Shown: positions 27,503 through 35,579 of the stretch, one piece after another
Layout of the letters: each line of letters opens with the position of its first letter
Position numbering within the stretch: position 1 is the first letter of the stretch
Assembly: GCF_014279875.1 (NCBI RefSeq)
Contig: NZ_CP047952.1
Span: 1,798,001-1,862,000 of the forward strand
Reading direction: 5' to 3'
Length of the DNA stretch: 64,000 nt
Source: Synechococcus sp. MEDNS5
GTDB lineage: Bacteria > Cyanobacteriota > Cyanobacteriia > PCC-6307 > Cyanobiaceae
Notes under the pieces: model-generated
The model's input: the letters and a program-made list of their open reading frames with translations, nothing else
Databases searched by the model: none
Told to the model about the DNA's origin: nothing
Made by a program: the position numbers and the translations under genes

Positions 27503-28228
27503 ATGGATCTCAGCTCCCGGATCCCCTCTCTGCAACAGCAATCCCGCCAGGGTCACAGCCTGCTGCGGCGCAGCCGCACCGCCATCGCCACCGCCGACCC
27601 TGTGCTGCTCGCCAGTTGGACGATCTGGTTCGAAGGCCAGGGGCCATTGGTGGCCGCCTGCACCAGGGAAGACGACTGCCTCAACAAGCTTGAGAGCCAC
27701 GCAGCCACCTTGCTGCTCTGCACCGACTTGCTGGAGAGCGGCAGCGGCATCAGCCTGGTGCGGCGCGCCCTAGCTCTCCAACCGGAGCTCAAGGCGCTGA
27801 TCCTGCTGCAGAGGCCGATCGCCCGCACGATCCTGGACGCGATCGAGGCCGGCTGCCATGGCATCTGCGCCGTTCAGAGCGCAGGCACAGGAGCGGTGGC
27901 CGCCGCCCTCACCGCGATTGACAGCGATGGGCAGTACCTCGATCCGGTGATCAGCGGCGTGCTCCACCACAGCCGGCTCAACGGAAGCAGCCGGCCGCTG
28001 CCTCTGCAGGACCTGACGATGCGTGAGGAAGACGTGCTGCGCGGGCTGTGCCGCGGCATGACCAATGAGGAGATCGCCAACGACCTGGTGGTGTCGATCG
28101 AGACCGTGAAAAGCCACGTGAGCAGCCTGCTGCGCAAGCTGTCGGCGAAGGACCGCACCGCGGCAGTGGTGACCGCTTTCCGTGAGGGGCTCGTGCAGGT
28201 CCCCGCCAGACCGCCCCGCTGGACCTAG
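27503..28228 (+). CDS. LuxR/NarL-type regulator with degenerate receiver domain
   Basis: The C-terminal 65 residues form a LuxR helix-turn-helix (LTMREEDVLRGLCRGMTNEEIA, quoted as LTMREEDVLRGLCRG and TNEEIAND, then VSIETVKSHVSSLLRKL). The N-terminal 140 residues follow the receiver fold and keep an Asp at the phospho-site position (LLLCTDLLESGSG). They lack the conserved Lys and Ser/Thr switch residues (GICAVQSAG, ALILLQRP) and one of the N-terminal acidic residues. A phosphorylation-independent regulator is inferred. No kinase is adjacent. Confidence 0.85.
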   Translation: MDLSSRIPSLQQQSRQGHSLLRRSRTAIATADPVLLASWTIWFEGQGPLVAACTREDDCLNKLESHAATLLLCTDLLESGSGISLVRRALALQPELKALILLQRPIARTILDAIEAGCHGICAVQSAGTGAVAAALTAIDSDGQYLDPVISGVLHHSRLNGSSRPLPLQDLTMREEDVLRGLCRGMTNEEIANDLVVSIETVKSHVSSLLRKLSAKDRTAAVVTAFREGLVQVPARPPRWT

Positions 28229-28262
28229 GGTCCTGGCCAGGCTGCTAAGGAGACACGCGGCA

Positions 28263-28835
28263 ATGGCCCGCCGGCACTGGCTCGATCCCCTGGCACGCAA
28301 GGTGCTGCAGGCCATCGGCGACCTGCCTGCCGATCCGGTGGGCACACCCGCTGCCTCCACCACTGAGGAAGAAGAACCCAGCTGGTGCATTGATGTGAAC
28401 CGGGCCACTGCCGACGATTGGCGCCGACTACCCGGCTGCAGCGACGCCATGGTGGATTTGCTCCTGCGCCTGCAGCAAGGCGGGGTGCAGTTCAGCCAGC
28501 TGGAGGATCTGGCCCGTCTGCTCGAGTTGCCACCTGCGCTCTGCGATCGCTGGCGCCCCCATCTGGTGTTCCGCTGGCATGGCGACGCACCCCCGCTGCC
28601 GGATCAAACGACCCTTGATCTCAATGCCGGCAGTCCCTCCCTGCTGGCCGCCAGCCTGGGTTGGCCGGAGGAGCGGCTGCAGCGCCTGATCAGCGAGCGG
28701 CGACGCCAACCCTTCCAGCACCTTGCGGACCTGCAGGAGCGACTCTGTCTGCCGCCTGATGCCGTGGAAGCGCTCATCGGCCGGGTGACGTTCGGAGCCA
28801 AGCCCTCCGGCCCCAGCCTGCCGCCGCGGCGTTGA
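28263..28835 (+). CDS. Helix-hairpin-helix (ComEA-like) protein
   Basis: The 190-residue protein contains repeated helix-hairpin-helix units: CIDVNRATADDWRRLPGCSD, LLRLQQGGVQFSQLEDLARL, TLDLNAGSPSLLAASLGWP and QPFQHLADLQERL. Such units bind DNA non-specifically. There is no signal peptide or membrane anchor, unlike ComEA itself, so this is probably a cytoplasmic relative. The ATG at 28263 is chosen because earlier codons overlap the LuxR gene. It is followed after 4 bases by a GIY-YIG gene. Confidence 0.78.
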   Translation: MARRHWLDPLARKVLQAIGDLPADPVGTPAASTTEEEEPSWCIDVNRATADDWRRLPGCSDAMVDLLLRLQQGGVQFSQLEDLARLLELPPALCDRWRPHLVFRWHGDAPPLPDQTTLDLNAGSPSLLAASLGWPEERLQRLISERRRQPFQHLADLQERLCLPPDAVEALIGRVTFGAKPSGPSLPPRR

Positions 28836-28839
28836 GTGC

Positions 28840-29427
28840 ATGGCTGACGCACCCCGCCAGGGCGATCTCTTCGACGCGGCCTCCCAAGCCAGCGAGACTG
28901 GTGGCGGCGTAGAGCTGGCGATCACGGCCACCCAGCTGCGCCGCTGGCAGCAGCGGGTGCATGCCTTCCAGGCAGCGCTGTTTGCGCCCACACCGCCGGA
29001 GGCGCTGCAGGGTGTCCTGTTCGAGCCGGAGCGGGATCTGCTTGCAGGCTTTGACCCCCTACAACTCAAACCCCTGCCGCTCAGTTTCTGGCGCTGGCCG
29101 GAAGGCCCCCATCAAGGTGCAGCGCTCTATCTGGTGATGGACCGGCCCGCTGATCTCGAGCAACCCCTGCTGCTTTACATCGGTGAAACGATCGCCGCCG
29201 ATCGCCGCTGGAAGGGGGAGCACGACTGCAAGGCCTACCTGGCCGCTTACCAGGAAGCCTGCATGGCTTGTGGTCTGCGCTGCAGCACCAGCATCCGTTT
29301 CTGGGGCGATGTGCCCAGGGCCACCAGGGCCCGCCGGCAGCTGGAGCAGACCCTGATCCAACGCTGGCAACCGCCCTTCAACAAGGAAACGCGCGAGCGC
29401 TGGGCCACACCCTTCCATGCGGCCTGA
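28840..29427 (+). CDS. GIY-YIG-type nuclease-like protein
   Basis: The 195-residue protein has an N-terminal helix region and a C-terminal domain with ALYLVMDR and LLLYIGETIAADRRWKGEH. This gives the Tyr and the Tyr-Ile-Gly strands, followed by an Arg/His pair. The late RRQLEQTLIQRWQPPFNKE supplies the Glu and the PFN motif of the family. It sits in an apparent operon with the helix-hairpin-helix gene, which suggests a shared DNA-related role. Catalysis is inferred. Confidence 0.72.
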   Translation: MADAPRQGDLFDAASQASETGGGVELAITATQLRRWQQRVHAFQAALFAPTPPEALQGVLFEPERDLLAGFDPLQLKPLPLSFWRWPEGPHQGAALYLVMDRPADLEQPLLLYIGETIAADRRWKGEHDCKAYLAAYQEACMACGLRCSTSIRFWGDVPRATRARRQLEQTLIQRWQPPFNKETRERWATPFHAA

Positions 29428-29464
29428 GGGTGGCTTCTAGCATCGATGCAGGCATCGGCTCCCC

Positions 29465-30955
29465 ATGAAGATCTCCCTCTCTCCGGCCACCCCTGAGGCC
29501 TGGAGCGGTTCCGTTCTGGCCCTCGGCATCCCTGAGAACGACCCCCAGGGCCTGGTGGCTGCAATGGAGCAGCGTTTCAGCCTGCAACTCAGCGGCTGGC
29601 TGAAGCAGAAACCCTTCAACGGCAAGCCCGGCGACTGCGTCAGCCTGCCCCTGTTGCGCAGCGACTGCACGGCCCTCGTGCTGGTGGGACTGGGGGAGGC
29701 CTCCAGCGTTGATCGCGACCGCCTGCGCCTGGCTGCGGCCGCCGCGGCCAGGGCTGCCCTGGGGCAAGGGGGCACCCTGGGCCTGCTGCTCCCCTGGAGC
29801 AGCGACACCCCCGAAGAGGATGCCGCCGCCGCCGCGGAAGCGGTGCGTCTGGCGCTCTACAGCGACGAGCGCTTCCGCAGCAAGCCCGAACCCAGCCCCA
29901 GACCCAACCAGCTTGAGCTGCTGGGACCTCTGCCCGGAGGCTTATCCCACGGCCTGGAAGCCGTTCATCCGGTGTGCGCCGGCGTGGAACTGGCCCGCGA
30001 GCTGGTCGCCGCCCCCCCCAACAGCGTCACCCCGGCGGAACTGGCACGCACCGCCAGCCACCTGGCCCATGAACATGGCCTGGAGCTCACCATCCTCGAG
30101 CGCTCCGACTGCGAGGAGCGCGGCATGGGGTCCTTCCTCTCGGTATGCCAGGGGTCGGACATGGACCCCAAATTCATCCACCTCACCTACCGCCCCAACG
30201 ATGAGGTGAAGAGGCGTTTGGTGCTGGTGGGCAAAGGGCTCACCTTCGATTCAGGCGGATACAACCTCAAAGTGGGTGCCGCTCAGATCGACATGATGAA
30301 GTTCGACATGGGCGGCAGCGCGGCCGTGTTCGGCGCCATGCGGGCGATCGCAGAACTGCGTCCTGCTGGCGTGGAGGTGCACATGCTGGTGGCGTCCTGC
30401 GAAAACATGATCAATGGCTCCGCCGTACACCCCGGCGACATCGTCACCGCCTCCAACGGCACCACGATCGAGATCAACAACACCGATGCCGAAGGGCGGC
30501 TGACCCTCGCCGACGCCCTCGTCTATGCCTGCAAGCTCAAACCCGACGCCATCGTTGATCTCGCCACGCTCACGGGTGCCTGTGTGATCGCGCTTGGTGA
30601 GGAGATCGCTGGCCTCTGGAGCGGCGATGACAGCCTCTCCTCCCAACTGGAGCAGGCCGCCCAGGCCGCCGGCGAGGGACTGTGGCGCATGCCCTTGCAC
30701 AGTGCGTACCGCAAAGGCCTCAAATCCCTGCTGGCGGACATGAAAAACACTGGCCCCCGGCCGGGTGGTTCGATCACGGCCGCCCTGTTCCTCAAGGAGT
30801 TTGTGGATGCCGGCATTCCCTGGGCCCACATTGATATCGCCGGCACGGTCTGGAGCGACAAGGGCCGGGGGCTGGACCCATCGGGGGCAACCGGCTACGG
30901 GGTTCGCACCCTGGTGAACTGGATCCGCAACCAGGCCGGCACCACCACCACCTAA
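29465..30955 (+). CDS. pepA: Leucyl aminopeptidase
   Basis: This M17 dizinc peptidase removes N-terminal residues from peptides in the cytoplasm. The 496-residue protein has an N-terminal macro-like domain and a catalytic domain with KGLTFDSGGYNLK, the hallmark NTDAEGRLTLADAL, and the C-terminal STGATGYG-like region seen as DPSGATGYGVRTL. Length is normal for the family. It runs in the same direction as the preceding DNA-binding genes and the small membrane gene after it. Confidence 0.96.
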   Translation: MKISLSPATPEAWSGSVLALGIPENDPQGLVAAMEQRFSLQLSGWLKQKPFNGKPGDCVSLPLLRSDCTALVLVGLGEASSVDRDRLRLAAAAAARAALGQGGTLGLLLPWSSDTPEEDAAAAAEAVRLALYSDERFRSKPEPSPRPNQLELLGPLPGGLSHGLEAVHPVCAGVELARELVAAPPNSVTPAELARTASHLAHEHGLELTILERSDCEERGMGSFLSVCQGSDMDPKFIHLTYRPNDEVKRRLVLVGKGLTFDSGGYNLKVGAAQIDMMKFDMGGSAAVFGAMRAIAELRPAGVEVHMLVASCENMINGSAVHPGDIVTASNGTTIEINNTDAEGRLTLADALVYACKLKPDAIVDLATLTGACVIALGEEIAGLWSGDDSLSSQLEQAAQAAGEGLWRMPLHSAYRKGLKSLLADMKNTGPRPGGSITAALFLKEFVDAGIPWAHIDIAGTVWSDKGRGLDPSGATGYGVRTLVNWIRNQAGTTTT

Positions 30956-30979
30956 GTTCGGGGGCCGTCACCGCACGCC

Positions 30980-31228
30980 ATGGCTTCCAAACCCCTGCGT
31001 TGGTACATCCGAGCCCAGCTGGGGGTGCTGCTGCTTCCCGCTGGGCTTTGCCTCTTCGGGGAAGCGGTGAGTCGGCGCATCGTGCAGATGCTCGGACAGG
31101 ATCGGGGCCCCTGGTTCTGGTACGGCACCCTCAGCCTGATTGCCATCAATGCTGGCGTGGGTCTGATGATCGAATCCGGCCTGCTACGCGGCTACCCCGG
31201 CCGGCGGTCCGATCAGGCGTCGCCCTAG
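30980..31228 (+). CDS. Small membrane protein (82 aa)
   Basis: Two hydrophobic segments are visible (YIRAQLGVLLLPAGLCLFGE and FWYGTLSLIAINAGVGLMI), separated by a polar loop with RRIVQMLGQDRGP. It starts 24 bases after pepA. The pattern is conserved in cyanobacteria, but no function is known to me. Its last four bases overlap the convergent small gene. Confidence 0.68.
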   Translation: MASKPLRWYIRAQLGVLLLPAGLCLFGEAVSRRIVQMLGQDRGPWFWYGTLSLIAINAGVGLMIESGLLRGYPGRRSDQASP

Positions 31229-31407
31229 GAGGCCACAGCTACAGGCTTGACGACGGATAGTGGGTGCTCGAGAGCATGAATCTGCCAGCGGGCCCGCTCA
31301 GAGCAATTGGCCAGCACCCGATCGAGATCATCGGAAGCCTGCTTGGGTGAGGGGTACGGGCCAACGTGACGGGTGACAAGACCGTCCTTGATGGTCAGCA
31401 GATACAT
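31225..31407 (-). CDS. Small conserved soluble protein (60 aa)
   Basis: The product MYLLTIKDGLVTRHVGPYPS, then QASDDLDRVLANCSERARW, has an alternating strand-helix pattern. Length and style match small proteins of marine picocyanobacteria. The start ATG at 31407 follows an AGGAGG on the minus strand (AGGAGGTCTGT before ATG), a strong ribosome site. Function is unknown. Confidence 0.65.
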   Translation of the reverse strand: MYLLTIKDGLVTRHVGPYPSPKQASDDLDRVLANCSERARWQIHALEHPLSVVKPVAVAS

Positions 31408-31563
31408 ACAGACCTCCTAAGCGCCTCGGCGTCATGGTAACCAGATCAATCGAGGAAGAGGATGGGGTAAAACCCGCACCTTCACTGAGAAGTCAGTGAG
31501 TCAGAACGAATCGACGACTACAGAATTTCCTCAGAATTCGTTAGTCCAGATTGCCCAGCGTTG

Positions 31564-32199
31564 TCAACGCTTCGCCGGTGTGCTCCAAGCAGCGCCGCTG
31601 CGGGCCTTGCTGCCCCACACCTGATCGAGCTGGCGGTCACGGCCACAGCTGAAGCGGTAGAAGCGATAGCGGAGGGAGTTGTTTTTGGCGTAGTTCTGGT
31701 GATAGCCCTCTGCAGGCCAGAACTTCTTGAGGGGCTTGATCTCCACCTTGAGCTTGGCTTCAGGCACCCCCAGCTCTCGAGCGGCCGCAGCGCGGCTGGC
31801 GCGGGCCGCCTGGGCCTGTGCCTCGCTGTTGGTGAAAATCACCGGCCGATAGGAATCGCCCCGATCGCAGAACTGCCCGCCACCATCGAAGGGGTCCACA
31901 TTGCGCCAGTACGACTGCAGCAGGCGGGGGTAGCTGATCTTGGCCGGATCAAACCGCACCTCCACCACCTCCTGGTGGCCCGTGGTCTCGCTGGTCACCT
32001 GCCGGTAGGTGGGCTTGGCCACGGTCCCGCCGCTGTAGCCACTCTCTACCGAAAGCACCCCGGGCAGTTTCTCCAGGTCACTCTCCAGACACCAGAAACA
32101 TCCCCCGGCAAGCACGGCGTTCTCCACGGCCGCGAACACGGAGCCGGGAGCCCCGAGAAGCATGGCTCCCACCATGAACAGAGGCAGAACGAGGCGCAT
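31564..32199 (-). CDS. msrA: Peptide methionine sulfoxide reductase MsrA, exported
   Basis: It reduces methionine-S-sulfoxide in oxidised proteins. The catalytic motif GGCFWCLESDLEKLPGV and the downstream GGQFCDRGDSYRPVIFT and EGYHQNY are present. A signal peptide (RLVLPLFMVGAMLLGAPGSVFA) precedes the domain, so the enzyme probably works in the periplasm. The ATG at 32199 overlaps the lpxB stop (TGATG); a GTG one codon earlier is possible. It is the last gene of the lpx-bamA operon. Confidence 0.93.
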   Translation of the reverse strand: MRLVLPLFMVGAMLLGAPGSVFAAVENAVLAGGCFWCLESDLEKLPGVLSVESGYSGGTVAKPTYRQVTSETTGHQEVVEVRFDPAKISYPRLLQSYWRNVDPFDGGGQFCDRGDSYRPVIFTNSEAQAQAARASRAAAARELGVPEAKLKVEIKPLKKFWPAEGYHQNYAKNNSLRYRFYRFSCGRDRQLDQVWGSKARSGAAWSTPAKR

Positions 32200-33392
32200 C
32201 ACGAGGCGGTTGGGGTGCAGGAAAGCTGATCGAGAATGGCGCAGGCGGCGCGATCGGTCACGCCTGGTTCGCCAAGCCTTTCCGTGAGCCGTTTGTAGCC
32301 ACTCAGCATGGCTTGCCGTGCCCCAGGGTCATCCAGCAGCGGCGCCGCCAACTGCACGAGATGGTCGGCATTGAATGAATCCTGCAGCAGCTCCGGCACC
32401 AGGCGCTCATCCAGCAGCAGATTCACCGGAGAGATGTGCTTCACCTGAAAGCGCAGCAGGTGCCGTGCCACCCAGGCCGTGACCCGGCTCACCCGATACC
32501 CCACCACCTGAGGCACTCCATGGAGCGCCAACTCCACATTCACCGTGCCGGATTTGCCCAGGGCCAGATCCGCCGCCGCGAACAACCAGGGCTTCAAGGT
32601 GTCGGCCTCTGCGGCCGGCACCACGGAAGCCCGCACACCAGCAGCGGCCAGGGCCTGCTTGAGGGGCTGTTCAAAGGTGGCCAATCCGGCCGGAACTATC
32701 ACATCCAGGGAGGGATCCCGGGCCTGAAGACGGGCTGCCGCCTGCACCAACACCGGCATCAGATACTTCAACTCCTGGGGCCTGGATGCCGGAAATAACA
32801 AGAGCAGCCGGCCTTCCTCCGGCAGCGACAGCCGCACACGGGCTGCAGCACGCTCAGGGCGGTTGGCCGCACTGTCGAGCAGGGGGTGGCCAACCCAGGT
32901 CACGTCCGCCCCCCGACTGGCATAAAACGAAGCCTCCTCCGGGAAGATGGCCAGAATCCGATCGGTGAACTTCAGCAGCTGGGTGGTGCCTCCATCACCG
33001 ATACGCCAGGCCCATTCCTGAGGTGCGATGTAATAAGTGATCGGAATCGATGGCAACCGACGCCGCAGGCTGTTGCCCAGGCGCACATTCGCCCCCATGT
33101 AATCAATCAATACCACCCCATCCGGTGGGCGCTGCTGCAGCTCTTGATCCACACGGGCCTGCAGCTTCAAGGTGGGCATCACCAGGGGCAGGGCCTCCCA
33201 CAGGCCAATCGCCCCCATCGGCGCCGTATCCGCCAGCAGTTCCGCTCCAGCCGCCTGCATCCGGCTGCCGCCAAGGGCCAGCACTTCCAGATCCAAACCC
33301 CTGAGGGCAGCCTGCCGATGCAGGGCCTCGATCAACAGACTTCCCTGCAGATCACCGGACACCTCACCGGTGCTAATCAGCAATCGCACCAT
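32199..33392 (-). CDS. lpxB: Lipid-A-disaccharide synthase
   Basis: This GT19 transferase joins UDP-2,3-diacylglucosamine and lipid X. The 397-residue protein starts with [22 protein letters not shown] and contains [21 protein letters not shown] and [15 protein letters not shown], all family landmarks. Its ATG overlaps the lpxA stop by one base. Confidence 0.96.
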   Translation of the reverse strand: MVRLLISTGEVSGDLQGSLLIEALHRQAALRGLDLEVLALGGSRMQAAGAELLADTAPMGAIGLWEALPLVMPTLKLQARVDQELQQRPPDGVVLIDYMGANVRLGNSLRRRLPSIPITYYIAPQEWAWRIGDGGTTQLLKFTDRILAIFPEEASFYASRGADVTWVGHPLLDSAANRPERAAARVRLSLPEEGRLLLLFPASRPQELKYLMPVLVQAAARLQARDPSLDVIVPAGLATFEQPLKQALAAAGVRASVVPAAEADTLKPWLFAAADLALGKSGTVNVELALHGVPQVVGYRVSRVTAWVARHLLRFQVKHISPVNLLLDERLVPELLQDSFNADHLVQLAAPLLDDPGARQAMLSGYKRLTERLGEPGVTDRAACAILDQLSCTPTAS

Positions 33393-34246
33393 CAGCGAGA
33401 GCCGAGGGCCGGCATTGGTCCACGGCGCCCGGGTGCGATGGAGCCTTCCAGGAAGGAACAGAGATGATCCGCTAAAGGCAGCAGGGACTGCTCCCGCGCC
33501 AGCTTGAGGCCATCGGCGATCACATGATCGGAGCGGTACAGCAACGACCAGATCTCCTGCAGTTGCTTGAGGTCCTGGCCATCGTCCTTGCGATCAAGGC
33601 CCCGCCGGCGCAATCCCACCCGGTTCAGACCACGCACCCGACCGGGGTGTCCCTCCACCAAGCAGTAAGGCGGCACATCACGGTCTACCCGGGTCATGCC
33701 GCCCACCATCGCCATGCCACCGATCTGCACGAACTGATGGATGCCCAGACAACCACCGATCACCGCCCGATCCTCGATCAGCACATGGCCCGCCACCTGG
33801 ATGCTGTTCGACATCACGATGCCGTTGCCCAACTCACAGTTGTGGCCGAGATGGCAGTAGGCCATCAGCAGATTGTGATCACCGATTCGGGTCTGTTCGC
33901 CCTCATCGGTGGCTCTGTTGATCGTGACGCACTCGCGGATGGTGTTGTGATCTCCGATCACCACCTCCGTGGGCGCACCTTTGTATTTCAGATCCTGGGG
34001 TTCCTGTCCCAGACAGGCACCTGGATAGATCTTGTTGTGCTCTCCGATGATCAGACGCCCATCAAGAACGGCATTGGGGCCAACCCAGGTGTGAGCTCCA
34101 ATCTGCACATCGGGACCCACCACGGCGCCGGGACCGATCACCACGCCAGCCGCAAGCTCGGCGCGCGGATCAACCACAGCGAGGGGGTGCACCTGGGCGG
34201 GCCGGTTCTCAGCAGTCACAACAGTGGAACGCTGTTCGCTCATCAT
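33392..34246 (-). CDS. lpxA: UDP-N-acetylglucosamine acyltransferase
   Basis: It adds the first acyl chain in lipid A synthesis. The protein is a left-handed beta helix with hexapeptide repeats ([18 protein letters not shown], quoted in part) and the catalytic-region [20 protein letters not shown], with [17 protein letters not shown]. The ATG pair at 34246/34243 is preferred to a TTG at 34252 that would overlap fabZ. Length 284 is slightly above the usual about 262, from an N-terminal extension. Confidence 0.95.
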   Translation of the reverse strand: MMSEQRSTVVTAENRPAQVHPLAVVDPRAELAAGVVIGPGAVVGPDVQIGAHTWVGPNAVLDGRLIIGEHNKIYPGACLGQEPQDLKYKGAPTEVVIGDHNTIRECVTINRATDEGEQTRIGDHNLLMAYCHLGHNCELGNGIVMSNSIQVAGHVLIEDRAVIGGCLGIHQFVQIGGMAMVGGMTRVDRDVPPYCLVEGHPGRVRGLNRVGLRRRGLDRKDDGQDLKQLQEIWSLLYRSDHVIADGLKLAREQSLLPLADHLCSFLEGSIAPGRRGPMPALGSR

Positions 34247-34248
34247 CG

Positions 34249-34719
34249 TCAATCAACCAGCGAGAACATCAACTCGCCGGAACACACCAGCTGGCCATCC
34301 ACCGTGGCTTCCGCTTTCACTTTGCCGAAGCGCTTGCGCTTAAGGCTGAGCAACTCACAACTGATGCGCAGCTGATCACCAGGGACCACTGGCCGGCGAA
34401 AACGCACGCCGTCAATGCCGGCGAACACGAACAGTCCTTTCGGTAGATCGGGCATCTGGGTGACGATCAAGCCGCCCACCTGGGCCATCGCCTCCACGAT
34501 CAGCACTCCGGGCATGAGCGGTCGCGCTGGGAAATGCCCTTGAAACTGAGGCTCATTCAGAGTCACATTCTTGATGGCCACAGCCTTTTCACCAGGAACA
34601 TGCTCCAACACCCGATCCACCAGGGCAAAGGGGTAACGGTGCGGCAACAGACCCATGATCTGCTCCGCATTGAGCACGGGCTGGGACGACGCGATGTCGT
34701 TGGCGGAGGAAGAGGTCAA
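34249..34719 (-). CDS. fabZ: 3-hydroxyacyl-[ACP] dehydratase
   Basis: This hot-dog-fold enzyme dehydrates hydroxyacyl-ACP in fatty-acid elongation. The 156-residue protein shows [33 protein letters not shown] (catalytic His) and [10 protein letters not shown] (catalytic Glu). The start is TTG at 34719, since no ATG precedes the conserved core. Its place between lpxC and lpxA is widespread in bacteria. Confidence 0.95.
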   Translation of the reverse strand: MTSSSANDIASSQPVLNAEQIMGLLPHRYPFALVDRVLEHVPGEKAVAIKNVTLNEPQFQGHFPARPLMPGVLIVEAMAQVGGLIVTQMPDLPKGLFVFAGIDGVRFRRPVVPGDQLRISCELLSLKRKRFGKVKAEATVDGQLVCSGELMFSLVD

Positions 34720-34724
34720 AACAG

Positions 34725-35579
34725 TCAGGGCTGAACAGGGGAACGATCGGCCAGGGCCGCCGCCAGGTCCGTGTGCAGACCATGGGAGCCTCGGTAGACC
34801 AGCACCTGCGCGCGCGGGAATCCCACGAGCGCCAGATCGCCGATCAGGTCAAGCAGCTTATGGCGCACCGGTTCATCCGGGTAGCGCAGCGGTGGGTTAA
34901 GCCAGTGCTCTCCATCACAAACAAGGGCATTATCAAGTGCTCCACCCTGGATCAATCCAGCGGCACGCAGCTGGTCCACCTGCTCCCGAAAGCCGAAGGT
35001 GCGAGCGGGGGCGATCTCGTCGACGAAACGCTGCGGTGTGAGCTCCAACGCGAACTGTTGCCGGCCGATCGCCGGCTGGGGGAAATCAATCACGCCGACA
35101 ACACTGAACCGCTCAGCAGGAGTGGCGGTGATCACACTGCTGCCGCGATGCAGGGCGAGCGGTTGATCGAGCATGGGGCGCTGCGGACGCCAACCGGAGA
35201 CCTCCTCAAGATCCGCTTCAGCGATCGCCTCCACCCATCCGAGCGCTGAGCCATCGAGCAGGGGAATCTCCTCCCCTTCAACCTCCAAAAGGGCATGGGT
35301 CAGCCCGCACCCCGCCAGGGCTGCCAAAAGATGTTCAACCGTGGCCAAACGGCGGTCCCCAAGGTCGAGGGTGGTACAGAGCTGGCTGTCACGCACTTGC
35401 GACGGGCTCAGCCGCACGGGGGGAGCGTCGTCAGACGACCAGTGCACCCACACGCCCGGATCGACCGACGGCTTCAGCGTCACCGACACCGGCTGGCCAC
35501 TGTGCAAACCAATGCCACTACGGCGCACAGGCCCAGCCAGAGTCCAGGCACCGTCGTAATCAACGGGCCAGCGAACCAT
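34725..35579 (-). CDS. lpxC: UDP-3-O-acyl-N-acetylglucosamine deacetylase
   Basis: This zinc amidase makes the committed step of lipid A synthesis. The 284-residue protein carries [11 protein letters not shown], the zinc ligands in [13 protein letters not shown] and [17 protein letters not shown], and the DGSA loop. The ATG at 35579 overlaps the bamA stop; a longer frame to 35615 lies inside bamA and is rejected. Confidence 0.95.
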   Translation of the reverse strand: MVRWPVDYDGAWTLAGPVRRSGIGLHSGQPVSVTLKPSVDPGVWVHWSSDDAPPVRLSPSQVRDSQLCTTLDLGDRRLATVEHLLAALAGCGLTHALLEVEGEEIPLLDGSALGWVEAIAEADLEEVSGWRPQRPMLDQPLALHRGSSVITATPAERFSVVGVIDFPQPAIGRQQFALELTPQRFVDEIAPARTFGFREQVDQLRAAGLIQGGALDNALVCDGEHWLNPPLRYPDEPVRHKLLDLIGDLALVGFPRAQVLVYRGSHGLHTDLAAALADRSPVQP

